DNA from: Gammaproteobacteria bacterium
GTDB lineage: Bacteria > Pseudomonadota > Gammaproteobacteria > Natronospirales > REEB76
Length of the DNA: 62,668 bases
Reading direction: 5' to 3'
NCBI GenBank assembly: GCA_027315405.1
Contig: DAHUYB010000019.1
Coordinates: 1-62,668 of the forward strand
Numbering within the stretch: position 1 is the first letter of the stretch; each line of letters begins with the position of its first letter. Below, in pieces: positions 9,010 through 19,400 of this stretch. Below the pieces are notes generated by a model. The model ran no database searches and had not been told where the DNA came from. It saw only the letters and a program-made list of their open reading frames with translations. The position numbers and the translations under genes are program-made.

Positions 9010-9948
9010 TTATAACCCCTTCATACCGGTTAGGGCCGCATCCAGACCGGCAGGATCATAAACCGGATAGTTATTGAGGTTTTTATCAATGCGCTTGCCA
9101 AGACCCACCAACACCCCACCAGGACCTAGTTCTACCAGCTTAGTCACCCCGTGTCGGGTCATAAATTGAATAGTTTCTACCCAGCGTACAGGGCTGTATA
9201 ACTGCGCCTTGAGTACTTCCCGAATCGCATCAGCTCCGGCATGTGCGGCCACATCCACGTTGTGGATGACGGGAATGGCAGCAGCTTGCAACCTGATACC
9301 CGCCAGCCTGCCAGCGAGTTGCTCCGCGGCTGGCTTCATGAGCGCGCAATGGGAAGGGACGCTGATCGGTAACGGGATGACCCGCTTGGCGCCCCTATTC
9401 TTGCAGAGCGTGCCGGCTCTCTCGACGGCCGCTTTGTGGCCGGCGATAACGATCTGCCCCGGAGCATTGAAGTTGACCGCCGCCACCACCTGACCTTCGG
9501 CGGCTTCCTTACAGGCGGCCTCAACCGCACCATCCGCCAAGCCCAAAACCGCCGCCATCGCGCCTGTCCCGGCGGGTACCGCCGCTTGCATGGCTTGGCC
9601 ACGGAATTCCACCAACTTTACTGCTGTGCCGAAATCCAATGCGCCGGCACAGACCAGCGCGGTGTATTCTCCGAGGCTGTGTCCCGCCATAAAAGCCGGT
9701 TGCGGGCCACCCTGAGCCTGCCAGACGCGCCATAAGGCCACCCCCGCCGTCAGTAGCGCTGGCTGGGTACACGCGGTGGCATTCAAACGTTCCTCGGGCC
9801 CTTGTTGCGTCACAGTCCAAAGATCATAACTTAAATTCTTGGAAGCCTCAGCAAAGGTATGTTTTATATCGGAATAATTTTCACCTAGTTTAGCGAGCAT
9901 GCCCAGGGACTGGGAGCCTTGGCCTGGGAATATCACCGCAAGTGTCAT
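9010..9948 (-). CDS. fabD: Malonyl-CoA:ACP transacylase
   Basis: Loads malonyl groups onto acyl carrier protein; 312 residues. It has the oxyanion-hole GQGSQSLGM, the nucleophile elbow GHSLGEYTALVCAG with the catalytic serine, and the catalytic histidine region SVPSHCALMKPAAEQL. In most relatives plsX and fabH come directly upstream; here the upstream gene is a rhombosortase, 28 bp away, and neither fabH nor plsX is in the window. Confidence 0.95.
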   Translation of the reverse strand: MTLAVIFPGQGSQSLGMLAKLGENYSDIKHTFAEASKNLSYDLWTVTQQGPEERLNATACTQPALLTAGVALWRVWQAQGGPQPAFMAGHSLGEYTALVCAGALDFGTAVKLVEFRGQAMQAAVPAGTGAMAAVLGLADGAVEAACKEAAEGQVVAAVNFNAPGQIVIAGHKAAVERAGTLCKNRGAKRVIPLPISVPSHCALMKPAAEQLAGRLAGIRLQAAAIPVIHNVDVAAHAGADAIREVLKAQLYSPVRWVETIQFMTRHGVTKLVELGPGGVLVGLGKRIDKNLNNYPVYDPAGLDAALTGMKGL

Positions 9949-9976
9949 GCGCGAGTCTCCTGGATCAGGAGAGGAA

Positions 9977-10600
9977 TTATAACGGGAACACCCATTTGCT
10001 CCGGCGCGACCAGACGAGTACGCCTAACCCCAGAATAACGCCGGTGAAGGTTCCGTACAGGTGGGCATCCACCACCACCGGGCCGCCAGTAGTGGCCACC
10101 GACCAAGGCAGCGGTCCCCGCAGCTGCTCATACATGAGCTTTAGAACCAGGAAGACCGCCAGGACCCAGCCTATCCAGTCGCGTTGACGCATTAGCTGCA
10201 TGGCGCCGACAATCCACAGCGTATTCAGGGCTCCGGATACCCCGACATACCACCGCAATCCTGGGTCCCCCCAGAGCAGGCCGATGCCGACACCCAGGGA
10301 GCCCACCACTACCAGCAGCGGACAACGCCAACCGGGAAGTAGGTCTTCCAGCAGCAGGCAGAGCAGCACATAGCCTGCCATGTCTTCCCCCAGATGCCCC
10401 CAGCCTAGGTGCACGAAATTGCCGGTGAAAATTCGCCATAGCTGGCCATGCAGAATCGCCAAACGGTCATATTGCAATGCCGCGCGTACCGGTTCGCCAC
10501 CCAGATTCAGCAGCAGACAGGGCAACACGATAACCAAGATCGGCCACCATTGTTGCCAGCTCCAGAGTGACCCGCGTGATACCGGTACGGTCATTGGCAA
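9977..10600 (-). CDS. rrtA: Rhombosortase (rhomboid-family intramembrane protease)
   Basis: A 207-residue multi-span membrane protein of the rhomboid superfamily. The arrangement fits rhombosortase: WRIFTGNFVHLGWGHLGEDM, then the catalytic serine in YVGVSGALNTLWIVGA, then the catalytic histidine in VVVDAHLYGTFTGVILG. Rhombosortases process GlyGly-CTERM proteins, which are secreted by type II secretion and then surface-attached. The neighbouring divergent gsp operon fits that role. Slight oddity: the usual GxSGxLHG is GVSGALNT here. No GlyGly-CTERM substrate was found in the window. Family assignment is from motifs alone. Confidence 0.8.
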   Translation of the reverse strand: MPMTVPVSRGSLWSWQQWWPILVIVLPCLLLNLGGEPVRAALQYDRLAILHGQLWRIFTGNFVHLGWGHLGEDMAGYVLLCLLLEDLLPGWRCPLLVVVGSLGVGIGLLWGDPGLRWYVGVSGALNTLWIVGAMQLMRQRDWIGWVLAVFLVLKLMYEQLRGPLPWSVATTGGPVVVDAHLYGTFTGVILGLGVLVWSRRSKWVFPL

Positions 10601-10677
10601 ATGAGGTGATAGGTTGCTGTATGATTAAGGCTCTGATTCATACCGAACTTTAACCCACTCACACACACAAATCAGCT

Positions 10678-11148
10678 ATGCAGTTACCTAGACAGCTTTC
10701 CGGTTTCACCCTTATTGAGGTCATGGTGGTGGTAGTGATTCTTGGCATTCTCGCCTCCATCATCGTGCCTAAGATCATGGACAAGCCCGACGAGGCGCGC
10801 ATCGTTAAAGCCAAGCAGGATATCCGCGCTGTCCAATCGGCCCTGGAGATGTACAAGCTTGATAACTATGTCTATCCCACCACCGATCAAGGGTTGCAGG
10901 CACTGGTGCAGAAGCCATCCACCGACCCGGTTCCGCCCCATTGGAAGCAATATCTCGACCGTTTACCAATGGATCCGTGGGATCACCCGTACCAGTATCT
11001 GAATCCCGGCGTACACGGACCGCTTGATATCTGGTCCTATGGACCAAACGGCCCATCAGGCGGTACCAATGCGACCGGCGTCATCGGTAACTGGAACCTT
11101 GAAGGCAACGGTAGTGGGGCGGGCAGCAACAACAGCGGCGGCAATTGA
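10678..11148 (+). CDS. gspG: Type II secretion major pseudopilin GspG
   Basis: Main subunit of the type II secretion pseudopilus, 156 residues. A short basic leader ends in the prepilin peptidase site G/FTLIEVMVVVVILGILAS, followed by the long hydrophobic helix. The C-terminal domain has the GspG signature TTDQGLQALVQKPS and MDPWDHPYQYLNPG, with the calcium-loop region WSYGPNGPSGG. Oddity: the last 15 or so residues are Gly/Ser/Asn-rich. It is the first gene of the cluster; gspC, D, E and F, often upstream, are absent. Confidence 0.95.
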   Translation: MQLPRQLSGFTLIEVMVVVVILGILASIIVPKIMDKPDEARIVKAKQDIRAVQSALEMYKLDNYVYPTTDQGLQALVQKPSTDPVPPHWKQYLDRLPMDPWDHPYQYLNPGVHGPLDIWSYGPNGPSGGTNATGVIGNWNLEGNGSGAGSNNSGGN

Positions 11149-11175
11149 CGCGGCAGGGGCCACGGGTATAAGCCT

Positions 11176-11736
11176 GTGCTATCGCGCATTCGAGGTTTCA
11201 CGCTGATCGAAATATTGGTGGTGCTGGTCATTATCAGCATCATCACCGCCGTCGCGGTGCTCTCGCTGGGTTCGCTGGGCGGTAATTCCGCCGCCAAACA
11301 TGCAGCCGAACAACTGGCGGACTTGACTGATCTGGCTTCGCAGCAGGCAGTAATGCGCGGCCAGCAATACGGCCTGCGGATAGCACCCCACGGCTATACC
11401 TTCCTGCTTTACAACGGCCACGACTGGTCGCCCATACAGAATGATGATTTGCTGCGCGCTCGACAATTAGACAACAGCGTCACCCTCTCCCTGCAATTGG
11501 AGGGTACCCCTATCACCTTGCCCAGCAAGGGCCAGCACACTGCCGAAACCGATGACAGCATTATGGATACCGGAAAGCCAGAATTGAAGCCGCAAATCAT
11601 GCTGCTCTCCAGCGGAGAGATCACACCCTTTAAGATCAGCGTCAGAGACGCCGGTCAGAATCCTTCTTACACGATCACCGGCGATTTGTTGCACGGCATC
11701 CAGCTGGTGCCGCCGGGTACGCATAGCGGCTCTTGA
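11176..11736 (+). CDS. gspH: Type II secretion minor pseudopilin GspH
   Basis: Minor pseudopilin, 186 residues from a GTG at 11176. The prepilin motif is IRG/FTLIEILVVLVIISII, followed by a beta-rich C-terminal domain (GQQYGLRIAPHGYTFLLYNG, then residues typical of GspH). It lies 27 bp after gspG and ends 1 bp before the gspI start. The GTG start gives the short basic leader expected; there is no ATG near it. Confidence 0.88.
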   Translation: MLSRIRGFTLIEILVVLVIISIITAVAVLSLGSLGGNSAAKHAAEQLADLTDLASQQAVMRGQQYGLRIAPHGYTFLLYNGHDWSPIQNDDLLRARQLDNSVTLSLQLEGTPITLPSKGQHTAETDDSIMDTGKPELKPQIMLLSSGEITPFKISVRDAGQNPSYTITGDLLHGIQLVPPGTHSGS

Positions 11737-11737
11737 A

Positions 11738-12178
11738 ATGCTTACTCCAACCAAGCAAGCAGTGCATGGTTTTACATTGCTGGAAGTGCTGATCGCCCTG
11801 GCAGTGCTGGCGATCGGCATGATCGCCGTCATCGGTACCGCCGGTACCAGTACCCGCCAAGCTGCTGAATTAAAGGACGAAACCTTTGCGCATTGGGTGG
11901 CCATGAATGAGCTCACCAGTTTGCGTCTGGCGCCTACGTGGCCGGATGTGGGCACCCGCAAAGGCGAGGCCGACATGGCCGGACAGCAATGGCACTGGCA
12001 GGCAGTCATCAGCAAGACATCAGACCCCGATCTACTGCGGGCGGATATTGATGTAAGCAACGCGCTGGCACCGGCTGCAATCGTCAGCAGCCTGACAGGT
12101 TTTATTGGCTTGCCGCAAAAATTGCCCGCCAGCGCACCTTTGCATTCACCCACGAATAATGCCGGCACACCTCCATGA
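11738..12178 (+). CDS. gspI: Type II secretion minor pseudopilin GspI
   Basis: Minor pseudopilin, 146 residues. Prepilin cleavage site VHG/FTLLEVLIALAVLAIGM, and the GspI-like segment AHWVAMNELTSLRLAP. It is encoded between gspH and gspJ, overlapping gspJ by ATGA. GspI, J and K form the tip complex of the pseudopilus. The Ala/Thr/Pro-rich C terminus is longer than average by about 20 residues. Confidence 0.9.
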   Translation: MLTPTKQAVHGFTLLEVLIALAVLAIGMIAVIGTAGTSTRQAAELKDETFAHWVAMNELTSLRLAPTWPDVGTRKGEADMAGQQWHWQAVISKTSDPDLLRADIDVSNALAPAAIVSSLTGFIGLPQKLPASAPLHSPTNNAGTPP

Positions 12179-12792
12179 AGCATCGTGCCCGTGGTTTTAC
12201 ATTGGTTGAATTGCTGGTAGCTATCGCCATCTTTGCGGTCATCGCAGTTCTGGCTTATGGTGGCCTCGACAGCGTCGTCCATCAGCGCGAACAGACCGAC
12301 AGTGTCATGAATCGGCTGCGCGTGGTGCAGCAGGCCTTCGCTTTGATGGCGCGGGATTTTGGCCAATTGGAGCCTCGCCCGGTACGTGATCCTCTGGGCA
12401 ATATACCGTTGGCAGCCTTCGTCAGCACACCCCAGAATTTGCCACCAGTGACTTTCACCCGCGGCGGCTGGAGCAATCCACTGGCGGACGTACGCAGCAC
12501 CGAGGAACGGGTCGCTTATCAATTAGATAACGGCCAGCTGATGCGCCTGACCTGGCCGGAGTTGGATAACCCAGCCCAGGTGCTGCCAACAAAACAGCCG
12601 TTGTTAACCAAGGTATCTGCATTTGACCTGCGCTTCATGGACAACAACGGCCAATGGCAAACGCAGTGGCCGCCGCTCAATACCGATGCCAGCACTTATC
12701 TGGCGCAAGTGCCGCAAGCGGTGGAAATCAGCGTGACCTTGAAGGATTGGGGACGCATAACCCGCGTCATCGAAGTGGCGGCACAGCAATGA
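12175..12792 (+). CDS. gspJ: Type II secretion minor pseudopilin GspJ
   Basis: Minor pseudopilin, 205 residues, with prepilin site ARG/FTLVELLVAIAIFAVIA and GspJ features QAFALMARDFGQLEPRPVR and ERVAYQLDNGQLMRLTWP. The start overlaps the gspI stop (ATGA) and the stop overlaps the gspK start (ATGA), indicating translational coupling through the cluster. Confidence 0.93.
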   Translation: MKHRARGFTLVELLVAIAIFAVIAVLAYGGLDSVVHQREQTDSVMNRLRVVQQAFALMARDFGQLEPRPVRDPLGNIPLAAFVSTPQNLPPVTFTRGGWSNPLADVRSTEERVAYQLDNGQLMRLTWPELDNPAQVLPTKQPLLTKVSAFDLRFMDNNGQWQTQWPPLNTDASTYLAQVPQAVEISVTLKDWGRITRVIEVAAQQ

Positions 12793-13784
12793 GGCTACCG
12801 TGGCACGCACCGGCTCCGATCAAACAGCGTGGCGTTGCTTTGCTGATCGCGCTGGTGGTGTTGGCGATTGCCGCCACATTATCCACCGCCATGATCTGGA
12901 GCCGCGAGCTGGATGTGCGGCGTTTCGCGAATATCAAGCAGGGCGACCAGGCACTGGAATATGCGCTTGGTGCCGAAGCTTGGGCGGAGCAGATATTGCG
13001 ACGCGATTTTCAATCTAATTCCGGGATTACGGACCTAATCCAGGACTGGGCCATGCAATTACCGTCGCTACCGGTCCAAGGCGGTTCCGTAACGGGGCGT
13101 CTGGAAGACCTGCAAGGTCTGTTCAATGTGAATAATCTTGCCAGCAACAATGCGCCCGAGGCAGCCGCCGCACTGGCACAGTTCCAGCGCTTGCTCGTCA
13201 ACCTCAATCTGGATCCTGACATTGCCAACGCAGTAAGGGATTGGGTGAATACCGGAGATCAGCCTCATTACCCTGGTGGTGCCAAGGATGATTTTTACTC
13301 GCGCCTGGATCCACCTTACATCACCGCCGAGCAGCCCATGACCAGTATCAGCGAGTTGCTGCTGGTAAAAGGGGTTACACCGCAGGTTTATGCCGCACTA
13401 CTACCCTATGTGTGCGCACTGCCCTTGCAAGTACCCGGCTCGCAGCCGGAGCAGATCTTGAATGCGCTGGCGATCAATATCAATACCGCTCCGGCAGCGG
13501 TACTAGCATCCTTGAATTCTGGCATCACAGCTAGCGCCGCCGAGGCTGCAGTACAAACGCGCATGCAACAACCGTATCAATCGCTAAACGACCTGACACG
13601 TTTGTGGCATATTAGCCCGGCAGCGGGCGTGCAGACGAGTCTGACCAGCAGCTATTTCCAGCTGACGGCGCAAGTGAAGATTGGCAGCACTCAAATCACC
13701 CTTTACAGTTTGCTTTATCGTACATCCCAGAACAATGGTGATGGTGCAACAGTTGCCATCCGGCGTACCTTTGGAACCTTGTGA
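12789..13784 (+). CDS. gspK: Type II secretion minor pseudopilin GspK
   Basis: Largest minor pseudopilin, capping the pseudopilus tip; 331 residues from the ATG at 12789, which overlaps the gspJ stop. An in-frame ATG at 12654 lies inside gspJ and is rejected. The prepilin-like N terminus is QRG/VALLIALVVLAIAATLS, lacking the Glu+5 of other pseudopilins, which is the GspK hallmark. Later motifs: GRLEDLQGLFNVNNLA, VRDWVNTGDQPHYPGGAKDD and ALAININTAPAAVLASL. Confidence 0.94.
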   Translation: MRLPWHAPAPIKQRGVALLIALVVLAIAATLSTAMIWSRELDVRRFANIKQGDQALEYALGAEAWAEQILRRDFQSNSGITDLIQDWAMQLPSLPVQGGSVTGRLEDLQGLFNVNNLASNNAPEAAAALAQFQRLLVNLNLDPDIANAVRDWVNTGDQPHYPGGAKDDFYSRLDPPYITAEQPMTSISELLLVKGVTPQVYAALLPYVCALPLQVPGSQPEQILNALAININTAPAAVLASLNSGITASAAEAAVQTRMQQPYQSLNDLTRLWHISPAAGVQTSLTSSYFQLTAQVKIGSTQITLYSLLYRTSQNNGDGATVAIRRTFGTL

Positions 13785-15019
13785 TGACTGAGACCCTGTT
13801 ACTGCGCATACCTGATGCAGATCGGCCGGCGAGTTGGCTGGTGGTGGATGCTTTCGGCAACCGCATTGGCCAAGTTCAGGCGGGTACGCTCATGGAAGCC
13901 GCGCCGTTCGCCGCCGGTCGCCGCCTGCGGGTGTGTGTGCCCGGTTCCGCCGTCATGTTGCTGCATGCGGACATCCCCAGCAACAACGCACAAAAAATCC
14001 TGCAGGCGGTACCTTTCGCGCTCGAGGATAGGCTCGCGGAAGATGTGGATACGCTGCACTTCGCCGTGGGCGCACGCGAAGCGCATGGCTATCCGGTGGC
14101 TGTGGTAACGCGCGCGCGCATGCAGCAATGGTTGAATGAGCTCGCAGCGGTTGGCCTGGCCCCCGCAGAGTTACTACCGGATGTGTTGACGTTACCGGTG
14201 CGTGAACACACCCTGATAGTGGCGCCGGATGAACGGCAAATGCTGGCACGCTTTCCCGATGGAGTGGCTGTAATCGCGGAGACTTCGCTGATGCCGCTCA
14301 TACTGGAGCGGCATCTGTCCGTGCTGCCTGCAACTGAAAATTGCACCCATGCTTTGGTGTATGCGTCTGATGACGCGCTGGCACCCGAAGTGCGTGAAGT
14401 TCTCACGACCCGGCAGCTGGAAATCGCGTACCGCCCCGTGAACGACGGCGCTATCACACTCATGGCAACAACGGCCCGGGACTCCCGAGCGATAAACCTG
14501 TTGCAAGGAGAATTTGGGCCGCGCGGCGGTGCAATAGAAAATTGGCACCGCTGGCGTAGCGCAGTCTGGCTGTTAGCAGCGCTGTGCGCGGTGTTCATCG
14601 TGCAGCAGGCTGTTAGCGAGTTCAGGCTCAGGCATGAAGCAACCACACTGGATAACCAAGTAACAGCGTTATTCCATCAAGCCTTGCCGAATGTGACACA
14701 CATGGTGGATCCGCAGGCACAGATGCAGCAGCGTCTTAATCAGCTTACGGGCGGCGCTGCGAGCTCTGAAGGACTTCTGGCTATGCTCACGGCCGTGGGC
14801 AATGCGCTGCAATCACAAAGTAGCGTGCAACTTCAAAGTTTCAGCTATCACGATGGCAGTCTGCAGCTACAGGCCCAGGCTGGCAGCATTGATGCGCTTG
14901 ACAATGTGAAAAACCTGCTCGCAAAAGATCCTGCCTTTCACGTCGACATGGATTCGGTCAGTAGCAGCGCTGGTCAGACCACGGGCCGGCTTACTCTTAG
15001 CGAGGGTAACGGCGGATGA
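13784..15019 (+). CDS. gspL: Type II secretion inner-membrane protein GspL
   Basis: Inner-membrane platform protein that links the GspE ATPase to GspM; about 411 residues. An actin-like cytoplasmic domain of some 250 residues (VPFALEDRLAEDVDTLHFAV is typical) is followed by one membrane helix (WRSAVWLLAALCAVFIVQQA) and a ferredoxin-like periplasmic domain. The ATG at 13784 overlaps the gspK stop by one base (TGATG); the GTG at 13781 is the alternative start. It overlaps gspM by ATGA. Confidence 0.92.
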   Translation: MTETLLLRIPDADRPASWLVVDAFGNRIGQVQAGTLMEAAPFAAGRRLRVCVPGSAVMLLHADIPSNNAQKILQAVPFALEDRLAEDVDTLHFAVGAREAHGYPVAVVTRARMQQWLNELAAVGLAPAELLPDVLTLPVREHTLIVAPDERQMLARFPDGVAVIAETSLMPLILERHLSVLPATENCTHALVYASDDALAPEVREVLTTRQLEIAYRPVNDGAITLMATTARDSRAINLLQGEFGPRGGAIENWHRWRSAVWLLAALCAVFIVQQAVSEFRLRHEATTLDNQVTALFHQALPNVTHMVDPQAQMQQRLNQLTGGAASSEGLLAMLTAVGNALQSQSSVQLQSFSYHDGSLQLQAQAGSIDALDNVKNLLAKDPAFHVDMDSVSSSAGQTTGRLTLSEGNGG

Positions 15020-15516
15020 ACGCTCTGCGCCAGTTACGTCAGTGGTTTATGGGACTGGAGAAGCGCGAACGCCTGGTGCTCGGTAGCGGCGGTGTAATCC
15101 TGTTTCTCGTCATCATTTATGCGAGTATCGTCAGCCCCTACTCCAGTCATCGGCAGGCACTCAAGGCCCATGTGCGGCAACAGATCGCGTTGCTGGCATG
15201 GATGCGGCCGGCGGCTTCCCGGATTGAGTCCCTGCGGGGTACGCGACCTGGGGCTTTGCCGGGCGGCTCGCTGCTCAGTGTCGTGAACAGCAGTGTCGCG
15301 GGAGTTGGGCTGAGTAATGCTTTGCAACAGGCACAACAAGCCAGCGATGGGTCGGTGCGTGCACAATTCAGCGGCGCGGACTTTGACAATCTGGTGCGCT
15401 GGCTGGACACATTGCATAGGAACTATGGCGTGGTGCCGGCTGAGATGAGCGCGACACGTGGCTCCGGGCCAGGGTTGGTAAATGTCAATCTTAAGTTGCA
15501 AGGTGCCGCGCCATGA
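15016..15516 (+). CDS. gspM: Type II secretion protein GspM
   Basis: Small inner-membrane partner of GspL, 166 residues. A short cytoplasmic N terminus with charged GLEKRERLVLGSG precedes a single membrane helix (GVILFLVIIYASIVSPY) and a ferredoxin-like periplasmic domain (FSGADFDNLVRWLDTLHRNY). ATGA overlaps with both gspL and gspN. Family call rests on position and topology as much as on sequence. Confidence 0.9.
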   Translation: MNALRQLRQWFMGLEKRERLVLGSGGVILFLVIIYASIVSPYSSHRQALKAHVRQQIALLAWMRPAASRIESLRGTRPGALPGGSLLSVVNSSVAGVGLSNALQQAQQASDGSVRAQFSGADFDNLVRWLDTLHRNYGVVPAEMSATRGSGPGLVNVNLKLQGAAP

Positions 15517-16262
15517 GCTGGGGCATAGCGCGCTGGTGGTTGGCGGGACTCACTGCCTATGTCATTTTCCTGCTGGCCACGTTTCCCGCCGCCTACGCTC
15601 TAGCCTTGCTCCAGAAGCGCTTGCCGGATGCGCAACTGGCAAATGTCAGTGGCAGCATCTGGTCGGGCGCTGCCCAGGAATTTGCCCTGCATGGCCAATC
15701 CTGGGGCGCGCTCCAATGGCATTTTGACTGGCGTGCGCCGTTCGTTGGCCGCTTAGGCTACCGCTTGCAGCTACGGGGACCTGAGATAGCGCTCCAGGGC
15801 CAGGTGGCGGGTAACCGAAACAAGCTGCTTTTGGAGGATGTGCGGGGCCACCTGCCCCTGAGCCGGCTGGAGTCGTGGTTACCCCTGCCGACTGGCAGTG
15901 TGAATGGCAAGCTTGATCTGCACTTAAGCCAGGTACTACTGGTCAAACTGCGGCCTGAACGCGCCGACGGCACTGTTAATTTAACCGGTGTCAGTCTCAG
16001 CTGGCCCCAAGCCTTAACCCTGGGGGACTACCAACTGAAATTGCAAACCCAGGCGCAAAACGGCATCCATGGCAGTTTCGTGGATACGGGCGGACCACTG
16101 GTTTTACAGGGTACCCTTGATCTCGGGTCAAATGGGCATTATCAGGTCAGCGGCACGCTGACGAGCCGCGACCCAGGCAACGCAGCCTTGAATACCTTAC
16201 TGAGGGGCTTGCCTGTGGATGGGTCGGGCCATCACCCGTTTCATTTTACCGGGCAATGGTGA
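15513..16262 (+). CDS. gspN: Type II secretion protein GspN
   Basis: A 249-residue protein with one N-terminal membrane segment (WLAGLTAYVIFLLATFPAAYAL) and a beta-rich periplasmic domain (ANVSGSIWSGAAQEF, LQWHFDW, VNLTGVSLSWPQ). This is the GspN pattern, a component present in only some type II secretion clusters. It is the last gene of the gsp run; about 190 AT-richer bases follow before the next gene. Confidence 0.88.
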   Translation: MSWGIARWWLAGLTAYVIFLLATFPAAYALALLQKRLPDAQLANVSGSIWSGAAQEFALHGQSWGALQWHFDWRAPFVGRLGYRLQLRGPEIALQGQVAGNRNKLLLEDVRGHLPLSRLESWLPLPTGSVNGKLDLHLSQVLLVKLRPERADGTVNLTGVSLSWPQALTLGDYQLKLQTQAQNGIHGSFVDTGGPLVLQGTLDLGSNGHYQVSGTLTSRDPGNAALNTLLRGLPVDGSGHHPFHFTGQW

Positions 16263-16451
16263 GCCGATATCTGGGAATATTTTTATTTATTTTCAATAGG
16301 TTACAGAAATACCTTCCCATACTTCTATAAAATTAATCAGTACTCTCCAGCACCTTGATGTGAACTTGGGTTGCGACCCGTAACCACCCGAACAAACCGC
16401 AGTGTTAACCACGACGTTCAATCCACGCCGTTTTATGGTCAAATTCAATCC

Positions 16452-19400
16452 ATGAAACCGGAAACCGTCATGCTCCCGGCACCCATCGGAATATTCGGCA
16501 CTCTTCAGGAGCAGCTGGCCGGCGTAATTGGCCAGGATTTCTTTCGGCAGCTGGTTCGTCAGCTCGCCGTGGCCCTGGACGTGGAGTACGCCTTTGTCAC
16601 TGCACGTAAACCGCAGGATTCCAAGCGCCTGCGGCTTGTAGCTGGCTGGCATGTAAATCGTCCCGCGGCGGGTGGCAATGAATTTCTGATCGATGACACG
16701 CCCGCGGAACGTACCCTGCTGGAGGGGCAATTTTGGTGCGAGGATGAAACCGCCGCTGCTTATCCAAAGGATCGCTGGTTGCGTAAACACGGTATCCAGG
16801 CTTACTGTGCGGTGGCGATTCCCGGTCTGGATGGCCGCGCGCTCGGTCATCTGGGTATCATGTCACGGCAAGCCTTCCAGGCCAGTGATGAGTTGTTTGC
16901 CGCGTTGCGCGCATTGGCCCTGCGCGCCGCCGCGGAATTGCGCCGCCGGCATCTGGACGATATCCAGCGCTTGGTTGCAATCAAGTTCGCTGCCAGTTTC
17001 CGCATTAGCCCCGGCATCCTCGGCGCACTGGATCTGGAGAATGAGCTGTGCACCGACGTCAATCCAGCCGTCGAACGTCTGCTGGGTTACAGCCCTGCGG
17101 AATTGATCGGCCGCAATATGCGTGATTTGGGTCTGTGGGTAAACCCGCAGGCCTGGGATGACATTCTTCAGGAACTCAAGGCCTGCGGGCGCATCGTCAA
17201 TTACGACATCGGGTTGTGCACTCATACAGGCGAAGTTCGCCACGGTAATCTATGCGCTGAGACGATGGAATTTGATCAGCGGCGCTATGCGCTTTTCAGT
17301 ATCGTGGATGACACCGATTATCGCGCGGCAATAGATAACCTGCATGCAAAAGATACGATTTACCGTATATTGTTCAATGCCGAACAAAATCCCATTCTTT
17401 TGTTTGCAATTGACAAGGATGGACAACCATCCGGTACTTTTATTGAAGGCAACGATGCAGCCAGTCAATCCCTGGGTTATACGCTTGATGAGTTCCGCAG
17501 ACTCGTCCCGACAAATCTGAACCAGACCGAAATTTGGCGTGACATCGGGCGTGAATTAATCAACAGGCATTCGGCTGCGTTTAAAATTATTTTGCATTGT
17601 AAATCTGGCGCCACGGTGAACTGTCAAGCTCATGCCTGGCTAGTCACGTCAGTCGGAACTCAAGCAGTCATACTTTTATACCGGGATTTAAATCAATTCA
17701 AACCGAGTGCCAGTACTGCTGAAGATATGGAAAGCAGTTATCGTTCCATGTTTGAACACGCTCTCGAAGGAATCTATGAATCGGAAATCGATGGCCGCTT
17801 AACCGATGCTAACCCGGCTCTCGCGCGCATTCTTGGTTACGATACACCGGCAGAAATGATTGCCAGTGAACTCAACATTGCTTCGCGCGTCTACGTGCGT
17901 CCGGAGCAACGTGCCGAGTTGCTGCGACGCCTCGAGCAAGACGGGCATTATGCTAACCAGGAATTTCAGGTATTCCGCCGAGACGGCACCACTATCTGGG
18001 TCTGTGACAATGCGCGCGCAGTCAAGGATTCCAATGGACAGGTATTGCATTACGCAGGCACTTTGCAGGACATTACAGCACGCAAACGCGCAGAAGAGGC
18101 GCTAGTACGCTCGGAGGAAAAATACCGAACTTTGGTGGATATGAGCCAGGATGGTGTATTTTTAAGTCAGGGCGGCAAGTATGTATACGTTAACCGGGCC
18201 TTCGCTTATATGCTGAGCTATGAACCCGAAGAGATAACCGGTCTGCCTATTACGGATATTGTACTTGCCTCCAATGGCAAGTTGGTCGAGCAAATCATTT
18301 CCGATACTGTCAGCCACCGCGCCATCGAACCCCATGAGATGCACTTACGCTGCAAGGATATTACTAATCAGGTGACCGCTTCCGTGACCGTCAGTCGGAT
18401 TTCCTGGCGCGGACGTCCGGCCACCATGGGCACGGTACGCGACATCACTGAGCACAAGAAAGCCGAACAGGAACTGGTGCGTAGCGCTTACCATGATGCG
18501 CTCACTGGCCTGCCTAATCGTAATTTCTTCATGGATCGCCTCAGCCAGGTTCTGGAACATAGCGGCAAACGCGAAAACGACCGCTTCGCGGTCCTGTTTC
18601 TGGATCTGGATCGGTTCAAGCTGATTAACGATAGCCTGGGCCACAGTTTTGGCGATCGTCTATTGGTTTCCATCACTAAACGGCTGCGCACCTGTCTGCG
18701 GCCCAACGATCTGATCGCCCGTCATGGAGGGGACGAGTTCACTATCCTGTTAGAACGTCTGCAGAGCCTGGATGAGGCCACCGTGATAGCGGACCGCATT
18801 CATGAGGGGCTGGCACGCGCATTCAGTGTTACTGGCCATGACGTATTTACCACTGCCAGCATAGGCATTGTTATCAGCGCACCCCATTATCAACACCCTG
18901 ATGAATTATTGCGGGATGCCGATACCGCCATGTATCGTGCTAAGGCGGCCGGTAAGTCCGGATATGTGGTGTTTGATGACGCGATGCATGAGCAGGTTAA
19001 GGCCAATCTCAAGCTGGAAACCGAATTGCGTCATGCTCTGCAGCGCAGCGAATTCCGTGTTTATTACCAGCCAGTGATGGAGCTCGCCACCGGGCGCCTC
19101 ACCGGTTTTGAAGCCCTGGTGCGCTGGGCACATCCCGAACGTGGATTAGTGGCACCGGAACACTTTCTGTCGGTAGCCGAGGAAACCGGTCTTATCATTC
19201 CGCTGGGCTGGTGGGTGATGGAAACCGCTTGCGTGCAACTGGCTGGCTGGCGCAAACGCCATAAGCATCTCGCCGACAGTATTTTCGTAAGCGTCAATAT
19301 TGCAAACCGCCAGTTTGCCCACTGGGTATTGCCACAGCGCGTGGCACGGGTTTTGGACATGACGGGCATATCCGCCAAGAATTTGTGCCTGGAAATCACT

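Noticed and set aside
11467-12522. 351-codon minus-strand frame over gspH-gspI-gspJ
   Set aside because: Opposite to three well-supported overlapping pseudopilin genes; no domain seen.
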